Assembly: GCF_021018895.1 (NCBI RefSeq)
Contig: NC_079367.1
Location: forward strand, 31,734,619 to 31,798,618
Origin: Seriola aureovittata
Taxonomy: Eukaryota; Chordata; Actinopteri; Carangiformes; Carangidae
Direction: 5' to 3'
DNA length: 64,000 nt
Below, piece after piece: positions 32,050 to 45,777 of the stretch. A program made the translations under genes and the position numbers. The notes under the pieces were generated by a model. The model ran no database searches. It saw only the letters and a list, made by a program, of their open reading frames with translations, and had not been told where the DNA came from. Positions within the stretch are counted from its first letter, which is position 1. Each line of letters starts with the position of its first letter.

Positions 32050-35000
32050 GCATACAATACCTTGCTAAAGCGTTCAAGAGCCTGTGTCAAGACTTGGAAA
32101 ATGGTATCTTTACAAGTCAAGTACATGTAACTTGATAGAGCTCAAACTGACTTGCCAATGTGCAGACGCTGTGTGTTACTGTAATAACAAGTTGTCAATT
32201 TATCAGCTACTCTGCTGACCATTTTACACCTGTTTATAAAATGATTTCCTGTTATATGTCAATTATTAAATAATGTGACTAGATGAGAACAATCTGAGAA
32301 AACTTACTTTAATGTTGAGCCACACAACCATCACATGGTTTACAAAGGTAAAAAAAAAACATTGACTAAATAAAAAAAATGTTTAAGTCACTTCCTTCAT
32401 GAACTACTAGCATTAAAATAATAAATAATGAGGGGTAACAGTAATTGAATAAATTAAGATTTTTTAATTTTTTTTTACTTTGGCTCAATTCATCCCAAAA
32501 CTCAAATGAAGTCCACTGCAATGAATATGGGCAAAACAGCAGCTACCTTGGCATTATTGGGTTTTTCTTGACTACCTGTCCATTTTCTCACCTGGTTCTT
32601 CCCGCTCTTCCTCTCTCTTCCTGCCGCCTCCATCCTGTTCTCTCTCCTTCTCTCCCTCTCTATCCTCCTCTCTCCCTCCTTGTGCTGTCAACCAAAAGGC
32701 AAGTGTAACAACCAAACAGATAATTTATAAATAAAAGCTAAATAGACTCCTTAGGGCAATACAGTGAGATAACATCTGTCTGACTTTACTCCCTCACCTG
32801 AACCTGGCTGCTTTCCTTTTTTAAAAAAAACTAAATGATTGAACTGAAAAAAAATCATATATCCATCTATGAAGAAAACACACATTTCCAATGAGTCTGA
32901 GTTTGTTCCAATGCTTCATGTTTTTTTTTTCTAATTCACTGTCTATAAAAGTACTGTAACATCAGTTAGCTCCTTAGCTGGAAACTGTGCAAGCAGACTA
33001 GGTCAGGGAGCTAACATTAGCTGATACCCTCTAGCAAACTATGTCAGCAAATGTTCTTTGACACAAAGGTGAACTATAACCAGTTCAGACACTTTCTGTT
33101 ATAATGCCAAGTTGTCCCAACGTTCTCAGAACAATTTATTTGCTAACGTTTCAAGATATTCACGCTTTTACTCTGCAGCATGAAATTCACTCGGCTCGTG
33201 TTAACCCTGTTACTGTGAGCACTTTCACACCTTTAGTTTATTGGGTCTGGATGTAAACATGCAAGTAAACATGCATCTTTTATTAAACACACCAAAATTT
33301 AACCTGAGCAGCTGATGAACCACTATTAAAACTCGACTCAAATCCACAAACTGTTGAACTGCACTTCAAAATTACTAGAAGTCCAATCCATTATCCATTT
33401 CACCACAGAGCAAATGAGCTCATGGGTCATGTCCTGTGTCCTCTTCAACATGTATATATGAGTTAGTTTAAAACCATTTTCACACCTAGAATTTGTGTGT
33501 GTGTCATTGTCTTCAGTCTGTTACCTTATAAACCAAACAGCTATCTGGTTACTATAGTTACTACTGAGACAGTAATGACAGGGCCGACAGTCACCGTGGC
33601 AGCCAGGTGAGCTGCAAGGTGATTGGCTGAGATGATCAAATTTGACCTGTGGCTTGTAATCATATCATACAGAGATTACAGATTACAGAGAAGCAGCAGG
33701 TAACATGGCTGTGTGTGTGTGTGTCTGTGTGTGTGTAATGGTCTAATGATCACAAGGCACAACAATCAGGAGCAGACAGCAGCTGAGCTATGTAATTCTA
33801 TAATTCTAGACTGACTGTATATTTTTGAGGCATGTGTCAAAACACCAAAAACCACCGCTTGTTACCTTGAACTTCAGCATGTTGTCGATCGCACCGCAGA
33901 AGTGTGTGTCTTGATTGTGATGACAGCTGTGGTGTCATCGTAATGGGATGACACTTCGCTCTCTGACCTCTGACCTGGTGTGTTTGGTGTTTTCGTTTGG
34001 GCTGGTATTAAAGCTTGTCGACTGAACTCTGCTGAAGACCAAACAAGTGGACATAGACGGTTTGGTTTGTTTGCATCCTGACAGCAAAACAGGCCAACTA
34101 TAGGATGTTGTTATTGTAAGTGACTTGACTTTGAAACTAAACCACTATCAAATTGATCTGCTCATCATAAGAACTGTCAAGAAAAACATGTGTATATGGA
34201 ATCTTTATAATCATGCATATGTATTCAGGGACTTTACCTGAAACATCTGAAAGTAAAAATATTTTGTGTTGTTTTTGATTCCCACTGAGTGGATGTTGTG
34301 GATGGACTGGTAAAGAAAATGTCAAACTTTAAAACAGGTTTTTTTTTTTTGTCGGAAGATTAATGTCTTGCTGTTGGAGGAATCCATATTTTTTGCTCTG
34401 GAGAACTGTTACAAACAATGTGGAAGACTTGTTGGTCCTACATCAATGGATGAATCCTTCATGGCCAAACTCAAGCCAAGATTCATTGCGTGATGGTAAT
34501 GAAAATAACATGGAAGGAAACAACACAGACAGAGAGCCTGAGGATTACACTGTTAAGTGTAAATATTGGATTTCAGCTCAGTTCAACAGCTTCAACCAAG
34601 GGCCTTAAAACCTCAAGTTTTTTTTTTTTTTTTTAAATGTACTTGTTGTCAAGATTGCTTGGCAAATGGACCCACACTTTGTGATGCAATGGTAGGGCAC
34701 AACTGGTGATGCAAAGGGAAAACCCTCCATAGACCAGACTGTCTCATTTCGGTTAGGCCTTCGGGGTCTACAACAACTGCAGAGGGCCACACCTTCGTAA
34801 ACTCTGAGGGATGTGAAGTATGCCGCCCTGAATTGGAACACAGGAATAGTAACTGTATAGAAAGTACATCACCCTGTAATGCTGGAGCGCAGTTGTTTCT
34901 GACTGAGTGAGTGAGTGATGAAATTACACCAGTGGGTGGCTGAGTGTTGGACTTTTTGAATTGGCCGTTACTCTCTCAAAACATTTTTTATTGTGTCATC

Positions 35001-35600
35001 CACAACAGTTTTAAATGATTGTACTTCCTCAAAAAGTGACTGGGGTCTTTATTTCTAATTCCTTCTGTGTGATATAATTGGTCAAACTGGTATTTTAGAA
35101 TGAAGCCTCATTTTGATCCGCTCCAGATTGCCCTGTTAATGTTACTGCATCACTCAACACGAAGTGTACACGTGGCATAATTTATAAACAGCCCCTGTGG
35201 ATGGTCAGATTTGCTGAAACTGTATCTGTTCAGTCAGACTGATGACTAACATCAGCAGCTATCTGCCTGTTATTTTCTCCGTGGTTTAGTCAGACGGTTG
35301 AAGAGGTCAGACGACTGGGTACTCAAGACAAATACACAAACACTAAAGTATTTTCCATCTCAGCAGTTTAATATTTCTCAGGCTCTTTATAGAAAACAAG
35401 TTCTAATTCACTGTGAGCCCCCCTCTCTCATCTCTCTCTCTCCATTCCTTCATCCTCTATTATTTACACTCTTCCTCTATCTTTCCATCTCTTGTCTTCT
35501 CTCACTCTCTCTTTCTCTCACTATCTTTAGCTCCATTTGGATTTATTTCTGTCGTGATGGTGGAGATATTTTCATTACGACATGTTTTGGTCACCTAGTG
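32050..35600. other. No gene seen
   Basis: AT-rich DNA with a pyrimidine-rich stretch near 32600-32690 and short TG runs near 33712. Apart from the tRNA-like fragment at 33361 nothing can be named. Frames at 34363-34608 and 35298-35618 lack supporting evidence. Confidence 0.35.
33361..33412 (-). pseudogene. tRNA-Arg(UCU)-like fragment
   Basis: On the minus strand this reads GCTCTGTGGTGAAATGGATA and ATGGATTGGACTTCTAGTAA, i.e. the acceptor, D-arm and anticodon (TCT) stem of tRNA-Arg(UCU) up to the intron start. The 3' half is missing. Confidence 0.6.
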
Positions 35601-35624
35601 TTCTTGTTAAATGAATAATTTAAC

Positions 35625-35715
35625 ATTTTGGAAAACATGCTTGTTCTCTTTCTTGCTGAGAGTTTGATGTTCAGATTGACTCCATCGTCATGTCTGTATA
35701 GTAAATATGAAGCTG
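35625..35715 (+). repeat. Dispersed repeat fragment, 'AACATTTTGGAAAA' type
   Basis: Contains TTTAACATTTTGGAAAACAT, CTTGCTGAGAGTTTGATG and GTAAATATGAAGCTGGTT. A related piece is at 38047-38147, which keeps the other part of the family (TTAGCATAAAGACTGGAAGA). Confidence 0.55.
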
Positions 35716-35724
35716 GTTATCTAA

Positions 35725-36999
35725 TATTAAAGTGATACTTCAGATTATTTGACGTGGGCTTGTATGAGGTACTTATCTATAGCCAGTGTATTACCTGCAG
35801 TAGATTCAGATCAGCTCCCTCCCAGTTTAGAGAAGCATCAGGAGCACCGGTACAGTGATGAGCTGCTGTGGATGGGATCATCTTCAAAAATGTGTTTCAG
35901 CCACAATTGCCCACAGAAAAAAGTGTACATGCTTTGTTTTGAATATTTTTACCAATTACCTTGCTGTTATCTTTGGAACTACTTTTTCTCAACAGTTGAA
36001 CCAGAGACAGTTGAGAAAGGAGATGTCGCACTTACAATCATTTCCTGTATCCGTGTCCCGTGGGATTCTCCACCTCCGCGCCCTTTAGGAGACCAGCAGC
36101 AGGTCTGAGTCTGTTTATTCCAATTAGAGAAGTGAACCTGATCACAGATTATCATTCTTTCCCCTCAAAGTCACTGAAATAAATATTGGATCAATTTCTC
36201 ACAAGCCACAGATCTTCCGAACTTTCTAAATTTTTCATTCTTTGTCGGTTCTGGTTTCACTGCTGCAGTAGAGCCGATGTCGCTTTTTAAACACAAGTTT
36301 AGAGGGACCTGTACGTGCAACCTTGAATTAAAAGTTAGAACTGAAATAAAACTTGTATTTTTTTATGTAATAACATCTTTAGTGTTATTATTATTGGACT
36401 GTTTTTGGAGGGAAAACAGAGAGTAGGCCTATTATTAGACGGATGTAATATTGTACTCGGTTGATCAGATGTAAGTTAGAAGGTAAAACAAAATCAGGCA
36501 TAAATTCAAACTGTATTTAGTTGTGTATTGTGTTGTTGCTATGTTTTGACATGAACAAGCAATACTGACCGCGCCCACTTAGGAGACAGAAAGTGTATAC
36601 CATCTCTTACCATTTGTGCTGGTTGTAATGCGTCATCTTTTGTTATAGAGGATCTTTGGTATTACCATGTACAAGTACACCCTATGTTTAGCTCTGTCTG
36701 ACTAAAACAGCTGATCTGTGGAGTAATACAGCATGCGCAAATGGTGCACTTGTGCATCGTAAAGCAGTAGTTCAGTGGTTGAGAAAATGAAATTCCAAAG
36801 GTAAGGGCTGTTTAACAGCAGATAAAGTGTTAAAAATATTCAAAATAAATTATACAATTCAACTGATATTAGCTTTTTCTGTGGGCATTTTTTAAAGTGA
36901 CTAAAACAGCAGATGACCCTATTCACAGCAGCGCATCACTCCGCTTCTGTACCGGTGCTCCTGCTGCTTCTGTAAACTGGTAGAACTATCACTTTAATA
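35725..36999. mobile_element. Non-autonomous DNA element with inverted ends
   Basis: The ends are perfect 13-bp inverted repeats TATTAAAGTGATA (about 35725-35737 and 36987-36999). Further in, the inverted similarity returns: AGCATCAGGAGCACCGGTAC at 35834 versus the complement of GTACCGGTGCTCCTGCTGCT at 36951. The left 270 bp (GGGCTTGTATGAGGTACTTA, TAGCCAGTGTATTACCTGCA) is a phrase common in teleost intergenic DNA. No transposase frame is present. The open frame at 35749-36108 runs through the repeat and is not a gene. Confidence 0.7.
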
Positions 37000-37701
37000 A
37001 TGTAACTGGAAACAAAGTAAAAAACTAGTCTGGGAACATAATACAACAACTAGCACCTCTACAGTTCAGTGATTAACATGTTATGTGAACGTAATTTGTG
37101 CTGCTGTTGAAGTGTATTACACAGTGAGGGGTTTCTGTTATTTAACCTTTCTTCACTGATATAAATTGGGTGGACAAAATGATAGATGTACCATGAAAGA
37201 GGATTTACTGATGGATTGTTGGTTTAGACTGGATTCGTTTTAGCTAGGTGTTACTAATAAACTGATAGTTTACCAGCTGCAAATATGGTCATAACTGATG
37301 GAGAACCATCCAAAGCATGTTAAAAGTACCAAAATCCACTATAACTACTGGAAGAAGAAGATGTATGACCTGAATCTGCATCCATGTTCGTGACCACAAG
37401 AGGTGTTGGTCAGGAGATGTGATGAGGGACCTTGGTTCTTGCCAGATTTCTACCATATGCCAGTCACAGCAACAGAACCTTGGCATTAAGTGGATGGATA
37501 ACTTTCAAGTCAAGTAATGTGTCTCAAGACAACATGGTTATTAAATTATTAGCTCTAGTGAATATGTGTAAATATGTTAAGTTACTGTTTCACAGTGTGA
37601 TACTGTTGTTTTTAAAGAGAAAGAGAGAGAAGGGACATGTAGATGTGTGTTGGAGGAGGACATGACTGACCAAGAGTCAAAAATTTAAAGCAGTTGTTGA
37701 G

Positions 37702-37817
<116 letters not shown>

Positions 37818-38046
37818 TGTGATGTGATGTGATAGGAGGGTTGTATTTTTTAGAGCTGTTCCCACGACACCAAATGACCTCCAACTCTCTCTTCCTCTCT
37901 CTTCCTCTCTCTCGCTCTATAAATGGGTTGTCTGGTGGCAGTTGGTGACGAATCAGACTTAAAAAGGACAGAGAGAAATAGAGAGGAGGGGAAGTGACAA
38001 GAAAGACAAAAAATCTGAGAGACAGAGAAGGAGGAAAGAAGGAATA

Positions 38047-38147
38047 GTTTGACATTTTGGGAAAAGTGCTTGTTGTCAAGATGGAGATCAATCTCATGTC
38101 AGAGCTGGAGTCGTGGTTAGCCTAGCTTAGCATAAAGACTGGAAGAA
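38047..38147 (+). repeat. Dispersed repeat fragment
   Basis: TTTGACATTTTGGGAAAAGT, CTTGTTGTCAAGATG, ATCTCATGTC and TTAGCATAAAGACTGGAAGA in order match the repeat type at 35625-35715 and carry its further downstream part. Confidence 0.55.
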
Positions 38148-38726
38148 GCCATTTTATTTATTTTGAACTTTGCAAAACTGTTTTGTACCACACTCTGGCT
38201 TAAGATAGTCAAGAACTAAACTGCTTGTGCAATGGCTTTATTCAGACGTCTATCTGGAGTCTGTTTGTTATAAGACACAGTCAAAGTCTGTCTTTGTGAA
38301 ATTGGCCCCAGATGTCCTCAGACTTTGCTCCCTCCTGACCCACCAGACCCTCCCACCTAAACACGTGTTCCCATCTCCCTCATTAGCTCCCCTGCATGTA
38401 CTCCGGTCCATTTCCACAATCTTTGCCAGACTCTGATGCTCATATGTTGTTTTTGCTGTGGACTGGTGTTCTCACCAACCTTCCTGTTACTTTTTTTCTT
38501 ATTATCTGTGGTACCTGAATCTATTCCTGTTCATGTAACTGCCTACTTGAATTCCTGCATATCTGGGTTTGGTTCCTCCCTCCTGTTGAATGCACCAGGA
38601 CCAGGACCAAACAGGACAGCAAAACACAGCTATTCATCCTGGTGCTGGGTTCCTCTTTAAAGTAAAGCTGGAATTATGTGCATCCAGAGAGCCACATAAA
38701 AGTCTCAGAGAACCTGCACAGAGAAG

Positions 38727-38745
38727 GTTGCTATGGTAACCATAG
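38727..38745. promoter_or_regulatory. X-box-like palindrome
   Basis: GTTGCTATGGTAAC (38727-38740) is close to the RFX X-box, overlapping the perfect 15-bp palindrome CTATGGTAACCATAG (38731-38745). No gene start is visible beside it, so function is speculative. Confidence 0.3.
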
Positions 38746-40123
38746 TTCCTAGGAGCCTTGCAGAGGAGCTGACGCACAACTTAAAATTCTCAGCTACACA
38801 TTGTGTGGACTGAAATGGAAACAGAACAACTCGAAGCCTTAAGAGTGTCTATTACCTTTTAACAGGTTAGAGGGATCCAGTTTAAAAATCTACTGTTGGC
38901 CAACAGTTGACCAGCGTCTGTGGACTGTGTAAATTATCTTTCACCTGCTACCAAGTACACTGACAATTTTTTCTGTGTGTCATTTAGTTTTAGGTCAGTT
39001 GATTGACTGTGAGCATAATATCAACTAAAAGAATAGAGGTGTTAAAATCAGATAATAAATCAGAACCTGGTTTTGGGGCTCCTGGGGCAGTTGTTAGCTT
39101 TGCCAAAATGAAAATGACTTTTTGTGATTTCTGTGTGCTTGGGGCTGAAGAAGTAGAGGAGGCAAAAATAGAAGGGAAGGGAAGGAGGAAAAGGGGGCAG
39201 AGAGGAAGAGATGAAGAATGATATTAAGTAAGGAGAGGAAAGGGTGATGCAGTCTAAATAAGAGCCATTAGAGTTTTAATAGAAACCAGATGAGCAGCTC
39301 AACTGATACACACACACTCACACACACACACACACCCACTAGTGGATTGTGAAATAACAGACATCGTAAAAGTAGCCAACCAATACAAAAAGTATGTAAG
39401 AGAAACAATAGTAAGAATAATGACACTGGAAAACCTGATACAGGAATAACAGTAACTGTTACTACTGAGAATGGTGCTCATACAAATACCAATATTATTA
39501 AGTAGAATACAGTCATATCAATAGTTAGCAAATTAAATGACTACAATGCTTTCAGAATCTGTTTACAAATCAAGCATTACAGTTTCCTGATCTTACATCA
39601 CCATGGGTAAAGTTTGGTTAAGTTTAGGCACAAAAACATTCCTGGTTAGGATTCCTGTTTCCTGTTTAGTCATGAATCCTACAGCCACTAGAGGGCTGTC
39701 ACTGGGACGTAAACAGACATCTTTATTGGGAATGAGTTGAAATGTTTGGGTCTGCTTTGTGCGCGGGGGCAGTGACATGTTGAAACAGGAAAGAGACAAA
39801 TACAAACTGACGACAGACATGTCTAAAATATCACTTTGTTTGGAAAAGAGACCAAACCAGGATAAAACAGACCCAAACAAAAAGTTTAAGTATATGGCAC
39901 AGGGATGTCCACATACTTTGGGACATATAAAAAGTCATTCCTAGAGTGATATTAGAGAATGTCAGTCTTATCACCAATAGTTGTAAAATTATTAGTTTGA
40001 TAAGTAATTGTAATATATCCCAGTAAAAGTAACCCCTGTCCTCCTTACTGTTGTTAAGGCATGTGAGTGATGGAGGGATGACTGGTATCTCTGTTTCAGG
40101 AGAAAAAACCTCACAGCACAACC

Positions 40124-40142
40124 ATGTGTGTGTGTGTGTGTG

Positions 40143-40232
<90 letters not shown>

Positions 40233-40250
40233 GTGTGTGTGTGTGTGTGT
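40124..40250. repeat. (TG)n microsatellite
   Basis: TG array with CG, TTTGTGAG and TTG interruptions. Confidence 0.97.
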
Positions 40251-40347
40251 TTAGTTCCATATGTGGGAAGTGAGCTAATATCAGAGTCTTCAGGGTCTAA
40301 TTTTAGAGCTGTTTTTTATTGCAACACCAAGGACACAGTGAGTGCAC

Positions 40348-40351
<4 letters not shown>

Positions 40352-40414
<63 letters not shown>

Positions 40415-40419
40415 ACACT
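40352..40419. repeat. (CT)n(CA)n compound microsatellite
   Basis: A CT run passes directly into a CA run. Confidence 0.97.
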
Positions 40420-41220
40420 GTCCAGATGTTTCCTATTAAATGGGTCCTGGGAGAGCGAGGCCAGGTCACAGCAGCCAGCTGGGCTGAAACTATGACACCA
40501 AAAAAGAGAAACCGTCATGATCCACAGGCTGATGAGTTCAACTGGCTGATTTATGTGAAAACTACATCACCCACCAGCTGTGACTTCAGCATCAGTCGAG
40601 AATCACTTAAAGTAACAGTCTGACAGTTTTTGTGTTGTCTTTTTTAGTCAAGGGTCAGATGGTTCAGATGTATGTCAGTCTTCATCCCTGTGTCCACTAC
40701 AGACATATGTGGTTTTAATTCCTCATTGTTACAGACCACATTGCTGTATGTGTAAAAATAACACCAATTGCAAATCAGTATAACTGGTATTGAATTGATA
40801 AACCCTCCTTTTGAAAAAAACATTTTTTTTGTTTTCATTTACACAAAAAGTTAAAAAAGGCAGAGTACCAGTTTGGCCCTGGAAGAGGTCAGTGAAAAAG
40901 AGCTGAACGCAACGGACTCAACAAAGACACCTGATTTAATGAATGACATATGAGGGGAACATACAAACTGAGTAGTTCAGATTAAATGTGAACAAAAACC
41001 CATGAACTAAATGAACAACAAATCATTACTAGACAGACAGCTTATTAATAAGTTAAACTTAAAAAATAACGCAGCTAAAAAGTGCTCGTAAACCTTCATG
41101 AAAACCAACCTGTGCTGGTTGTTTAATGGTATAAAATTTGCCTCTAACTGAATGTAAACCTAAATGAGTGAAAAAATAAACCTAAAGTGAAAGTGAGAGT
41201 ATGTGGACATGATAGTGTAG

Positions 41221-41917
41221 CAGATAATTGCCATAATCTTTCAAATGTGGACACATGCACCAAAATTTATACCCCTAGGGCCATTCATTTGAAAAAATCC
41301 CATTAGCCACTTGAAATATTAAAATTTCAAGATGGCCGCCATTTCTGGCAAAGGAAACATATATTTTACCACAGAATTTTACCCACCGGACAACTTTAAA
41401 TGATTTTGTAATTGAATCCTTTGTTTTCACAATGAGGATGTCACATTCACAACTTTTACATTTCCTCAGAGCTTCATTTTTGTTATTTTTAATTCTCCAT
41501 AAAACACAATGTATTATCTAACCATTTATTATGAATGATGAACCAAAGTTCTGTAGGAGTCAACAGGCTACTTGTTTACTTGTCTTTTGTCTTCTTGTCA
41601 TAGGCTCGCTAGGCTAATACTCTAGTGCTAGGCAAGTTAGTGAGGTTTTTTTTTGTGAGTAATATTTTTGATGTAATATCATTACGTGTACTAAATTTCT
41701 CTACATTATTAAAATGTATTATTTAACACTTTGGTTATTCATACGGGAAAACAGTGGATGAACTTATTGCAAAAAATAACATATCATTGCCAGAAATGGT
41801 GGCCATCTTGAATTTTAAAGTGTTTTATCAAAAGAGTAGTACCTAAGGAGGATTTGTGCCAAGTTTAGCATCTGTCTCCACATTTGAAAGATTTTCCTGA
41901 AATATGCAGTTATCTGA
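41221..41917. mobile_element. MITE-like element with ~130-bp inverted ends
   Basis: Left end 41221-41355 starts CAGATAATTGCCATAATCTT and then TCAAATGTGG. The complement of the right end (41789-41917) starts CAGATAACTGCATATTTCAG and contains ATCTTTCAAATGTGG. Both inverted arms finish with TCAAGATGGCCGCCATTTCT or its one-base variant (GGCCACC). The central 430 bp is AT-rich and has no transposase. A target-site duplication could not be fixed. Confidence 0.75.
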
Positions 41918-43521
41918 TGAGCTATGAAGTTACCAGATGTTTTAGACCAGTGGATCCCAGTGAAGGTATTGCAAGTGGGCCGACAAATCATTTGCAAAAT
42001 GTTACGATTTTGGTAAAAAGATGTAATTATGAAAAAAAATACACACACATTTCTTTCATAATTACATCTTTATATATATTTATACACTGTTTTCTTCCAA
42101 TATTGTAAGGCAGTTCAATAGACAAATTTCCCACCTTTCCTTAGCTTGTTGCTAAATGTAGCATGTTGATTGGTCAGTGAGTGTGACATGATCACATGTG
42201 AAAACACAAGGTGACAAAGTACAGAAATGACCTTAAAGCTTTACACCAGAAAGTGTTTGATGTCTGGGGCTGAGCACGAACAAAAACACATTCCCTTTGT
42301 TTGCCAAAAAGTCACCACAGGTTATTTTTCCAGGATTAGAAACATTGCGCGTAGTGAACCGCTCCTGCTGATATAAAACTAGCTTGTATGCATCTCCTTC
42401 AAATAGGCAGTTAAGCAGAACTCAGTAGCCCTTCCTCAACAGGGACAAAATAGCAGAGACTCTGAGGTTTATTTAATGCATTGACCCTTGCAACTGTGGC
42501 AACAGCTGCAAGTCTGAAAAGCTGAACACTGTCTGACAGTCAGCGTGGTGGATCGCGCCAAAATATTTGTGGAAGGAAGCTGAATTAAAAAAGGGACACA
42601 AGTGACTGATTACTCCATCATCACCTGGGCTGAGGGAGATCATCACCTCTGTAGCTCTGTACCCTTACGTCTCATGTCCACTGTTGGACATCTCGAGGCC
42701 TCAGGTCCAGGAGGTACACATGTGGCCAGAGGTTCAAATTGGTAAGTCTGAAGACCTCTGTGATCTTCCAGCTCATTGTTTTGGGGGTGGGTGTGGGGCT
42801 CACATGTCATCACATACTACTTTGCCAAGACTCCGCACAGCTGTTTGCCCCCATCTCACCCCAACTCCCCACACTGCATATTTATTTAAATATTCTGGCT
42901 GGGAGGAGCGTGGCAGAGAAGAGAGTGCATAATCTTTAAATCCTCTCTGGTTAGAGACTGAAATCTCCTCTGAGTTGGAGATCCTTTTTTTGGCTCCCCT
43001 TAATTTACAAGATTATTTCAGATTTTCTGTGTTTGTCTGTATACTGTTTACAGCTTGGATTTGAATGGTACAAGTGCACTATATACTATATTTCCTGACA
43101 GCAGCTCATTGAATGTATCCATGTATTTCATATATTTTCTGTGGGTTTTAGAGTGTAATCCAATAGACCAGTTTGAAATAACACAGTCTGATTATCTGAT
43201 TATCAGTTTCTTTTGTCTCCAACCAAAAATGCTTTGTCAAACTGTAATTAGTATTCAGTCACCACGGGACATAATTTACCATCACTATAATCTGTTGTTG
43301 ATCATTTCAGGTGTTATCTCACAGTCAGAAGGTGGGGGCCTGGCATCATCACTGCTTCAGAAATCCAAATTACTTTGATTCCGGTGTCAAATCCTTATTT
43401 AATATTTTAGTTGCTACAGACAGGAAGGACATTTAAAGCTCTAAAACCCTCAGCTGATTGGATTGAGAACATTAACAATAACTTCATGATAATGAATAAT
43501 ACCTTTGTCTATAAGTGGAAG

Positions 43522-44931
43522 TGGAAATCACTTTTTCTTCAAAGTTAGAGTGACAGCGTCAGTTGGCTGGAGTGTTAAGCAGTAAAAAATAACCTTTATT
43601 TTTATTTTTAACTCGAGCTCACGGCCAAACTGTAAAAAGGAGACAAATAATTTTTTCTCAAAATGTAGACATAGTTGTTGGGATTCATAAAATGTAACTT
43701 TGACAGGCAGGGTCTGCACAAAATTTAAACGGGGGTGCCGAGTCCGGCAGCAATACCTGTCTCACTCTCATTGACACCTAATGTAATCGTCTTTTTTTTT
43801 TCAAAAGAATCTCACTCTGTCTTCGCACTGAGCTTACTCACTCATTTTAAGGAATATCTGAAGAGAGACTGTAAGAAACTTCTGGCTTCACTGCTGTCAC
43901 GGTGTTTTCGGTTTTTGAAAAGAAGTAACGGTTTTCTCATAATTTGCAATTGTTTGAAGCCATGTAGAAGCCAAATTCTGGGCAGATTTTCACATTGCCA
44001 TGGCAACAGCAGCTCCTGACCTGTGTGCGTGCGTGCGTGCGCCTAGCAACCAGATAACCAACTCTCCAAGCTCCGCTAGCTTTACATTAGCCGCATGTTA
44101 GGTCTTAAATTACATTTAGTTAGGTCTTAAATATGTAAGTCCATTTACTGCTTCCTTCATTGCTTTTTTTTTTGTTTTGTTAAAAGAGTGAATGAAGTTG
44201 TGACAGTCTCCGCTGAGACAGAGGAGAGGAGAAGCTACTAGCCCTCTCTCGCTGTCACTTCTAGTCGCGTTGCTCTCCTCCCCAGTAATGTTAAATTTAG
44301 CACAGAAAAAAACATAATAGTGGTAATTTAAATAGCAGTTCAGGAGATTTATTAATCCTCAGGGGTCCCTCTATCCTTTTTTGGACATTTTCTTCACTTT
44401 TCTTTTTTGATTTGCTGATCATTTTGGCTGTGTTACAGCTGAAGGTATGGATTTCTGCAAGAAAGTGTCTTTTTTGACATATTTTTAAAATCTAATGTCA
44501 GTTACTGTTACAGGTCTATTATACACTGGTAACACATTTTGTACCCTCTGGGGTTCCTCGCGTCCAAAAAAGGACACGCAAAGAAAATGCTATAAAATCA
44601 TCATATATCAATATTTTTTTTCTGCTTTTTTTTGCATACATCTCGTAAACCACTTCAGTTCTGCTCAAACCTACCAAATGTTATTAGTTTTCAGGATTTT
44701 AACCCTTTAAGTGCCAGTTTGAAGACATGTTGCCTCTTGTTTTATTAAATAAAACAACACAGAATATGACATATTTGGGGATGTGACATTGTTTTATATC
44801 AGAGTCTTTTATATCAAGACATTTCTCAAAACCAGAATATGATCAGGGTGACTTTTGAACACTAGAAATAAATCATGTACTCATCCCGGCAGTACCCCCC
44901 TGGCACTCAAAATTTCCCTGGAATTTTCTAG
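43522..44931. mobile_element. Unclassified hairpin-bearing element, copy C
   Basis: Matches the right arm of copy B (17506-18943) nearly base for base, ending CCCTGGAATTTTCTAG at 44931 followed by TTATTATTA. It lacks the inner end, hairpin and TTAGGG core: similarity starts abruptly at GGAAATCACTTTTTCTTCAA. It retains the ATTGCCATGGCAAC motif (43994-44007). Confidence 0.8.
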
Positions 44932-45267
44932 TTATTATTAACATCCTTTTCATTAATAATGCAAGGACAGTTGTTTGTAATAACTACAATGACTGACTAC
45001 TATGACTATTATTTGTAAACTGCAACGTACCCCCCCATAGCATTTGGTAAAATAACATGTTTTGCACAATCCTGTATATACACACACTTTCCAACAAATC
45101 GAACACTGTCTTACATGTTCATGATAAGTCTATTATAATGTGAGTGTACAAAGACCGAATGGAGATGAATGATGGAGAACAGAGTGATGAACAGTGGTCA
45201 CTGCTGCTCTCTGCTGGTTCAACCACAGAATGACAGGCTAAAATCTACACTTTGTTAGTTTTGTTTG

Positions 45268-45273
45268 TTTATT
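45268..45273 (-). terminator. Candidate poly(A) signal of the receptor gene
   Basis: AATAAA on the minus strand, about 505 nt beyond the stop codon at 45778. It is the first canonical signal I noticed in that direction; usage is not shown. Confidence 0.35.
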
Positions 45274-45777
45274 ACCTCAAAATTTAAGATTCACTGACAT
45301 ACATACATTCAAGTATTATTATGACTTATAGATTGTCAAACAGCATTATATTGTATGTGTTCCTCCAGCTTATAAAGACCCTTTAACAGCATCAGAAGAT
45401 ATTGTTCACTTTAGATTTTGATACTGACTCAATTTAGTCCCTATATTAACAAGACTCTCCAAAACTAACACCAACCCATCACATTTACAACCAGGATTAT
45501 ACATACAATTAAATACTGAATAAACAGTGGATTAAAAATAAAAGTCAAATTGATTTCAAGTTTATCTCAGGTTTCTTACTTACTGAGTCCAGGAGTCTTG
45601 GCATTGGCAGCTTGGAGTTCAGGGTGTGGAGTGGAGTTTTGGACTCTTGGAGGAATTGAAAGGTGTGTTTTAGGCTATCACTTTCTGAATTTTTAGTCCT
45701 GCTGCTAAGCTAGGCTAAACATGCACTGGCTAAACATGCACTGGAGTCTTGCTTCAAGTTGTTTTACACTCAGTACT

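Noticed and set aside
34363..34608. 81-codon frame ending EDYTVKCKYWISAQFNSFNQ, superficially receptor-like
   Set aside because: No signal peptide, cysteine pattern or splice context supports it.
35749..36108. 119-codon frame starting MTWACMRYLSIASVLPAV
   Set aside because: It lies wholly inside the inverted-repeat DNA element at 35725-36999.
39593..40121. Frames on both strands near 39.6-40.1 kb
   Set aside because: They appear to run through a decayed dispersed repeat (TTAGGCACAAAAAC type) and have no recognisable domain.
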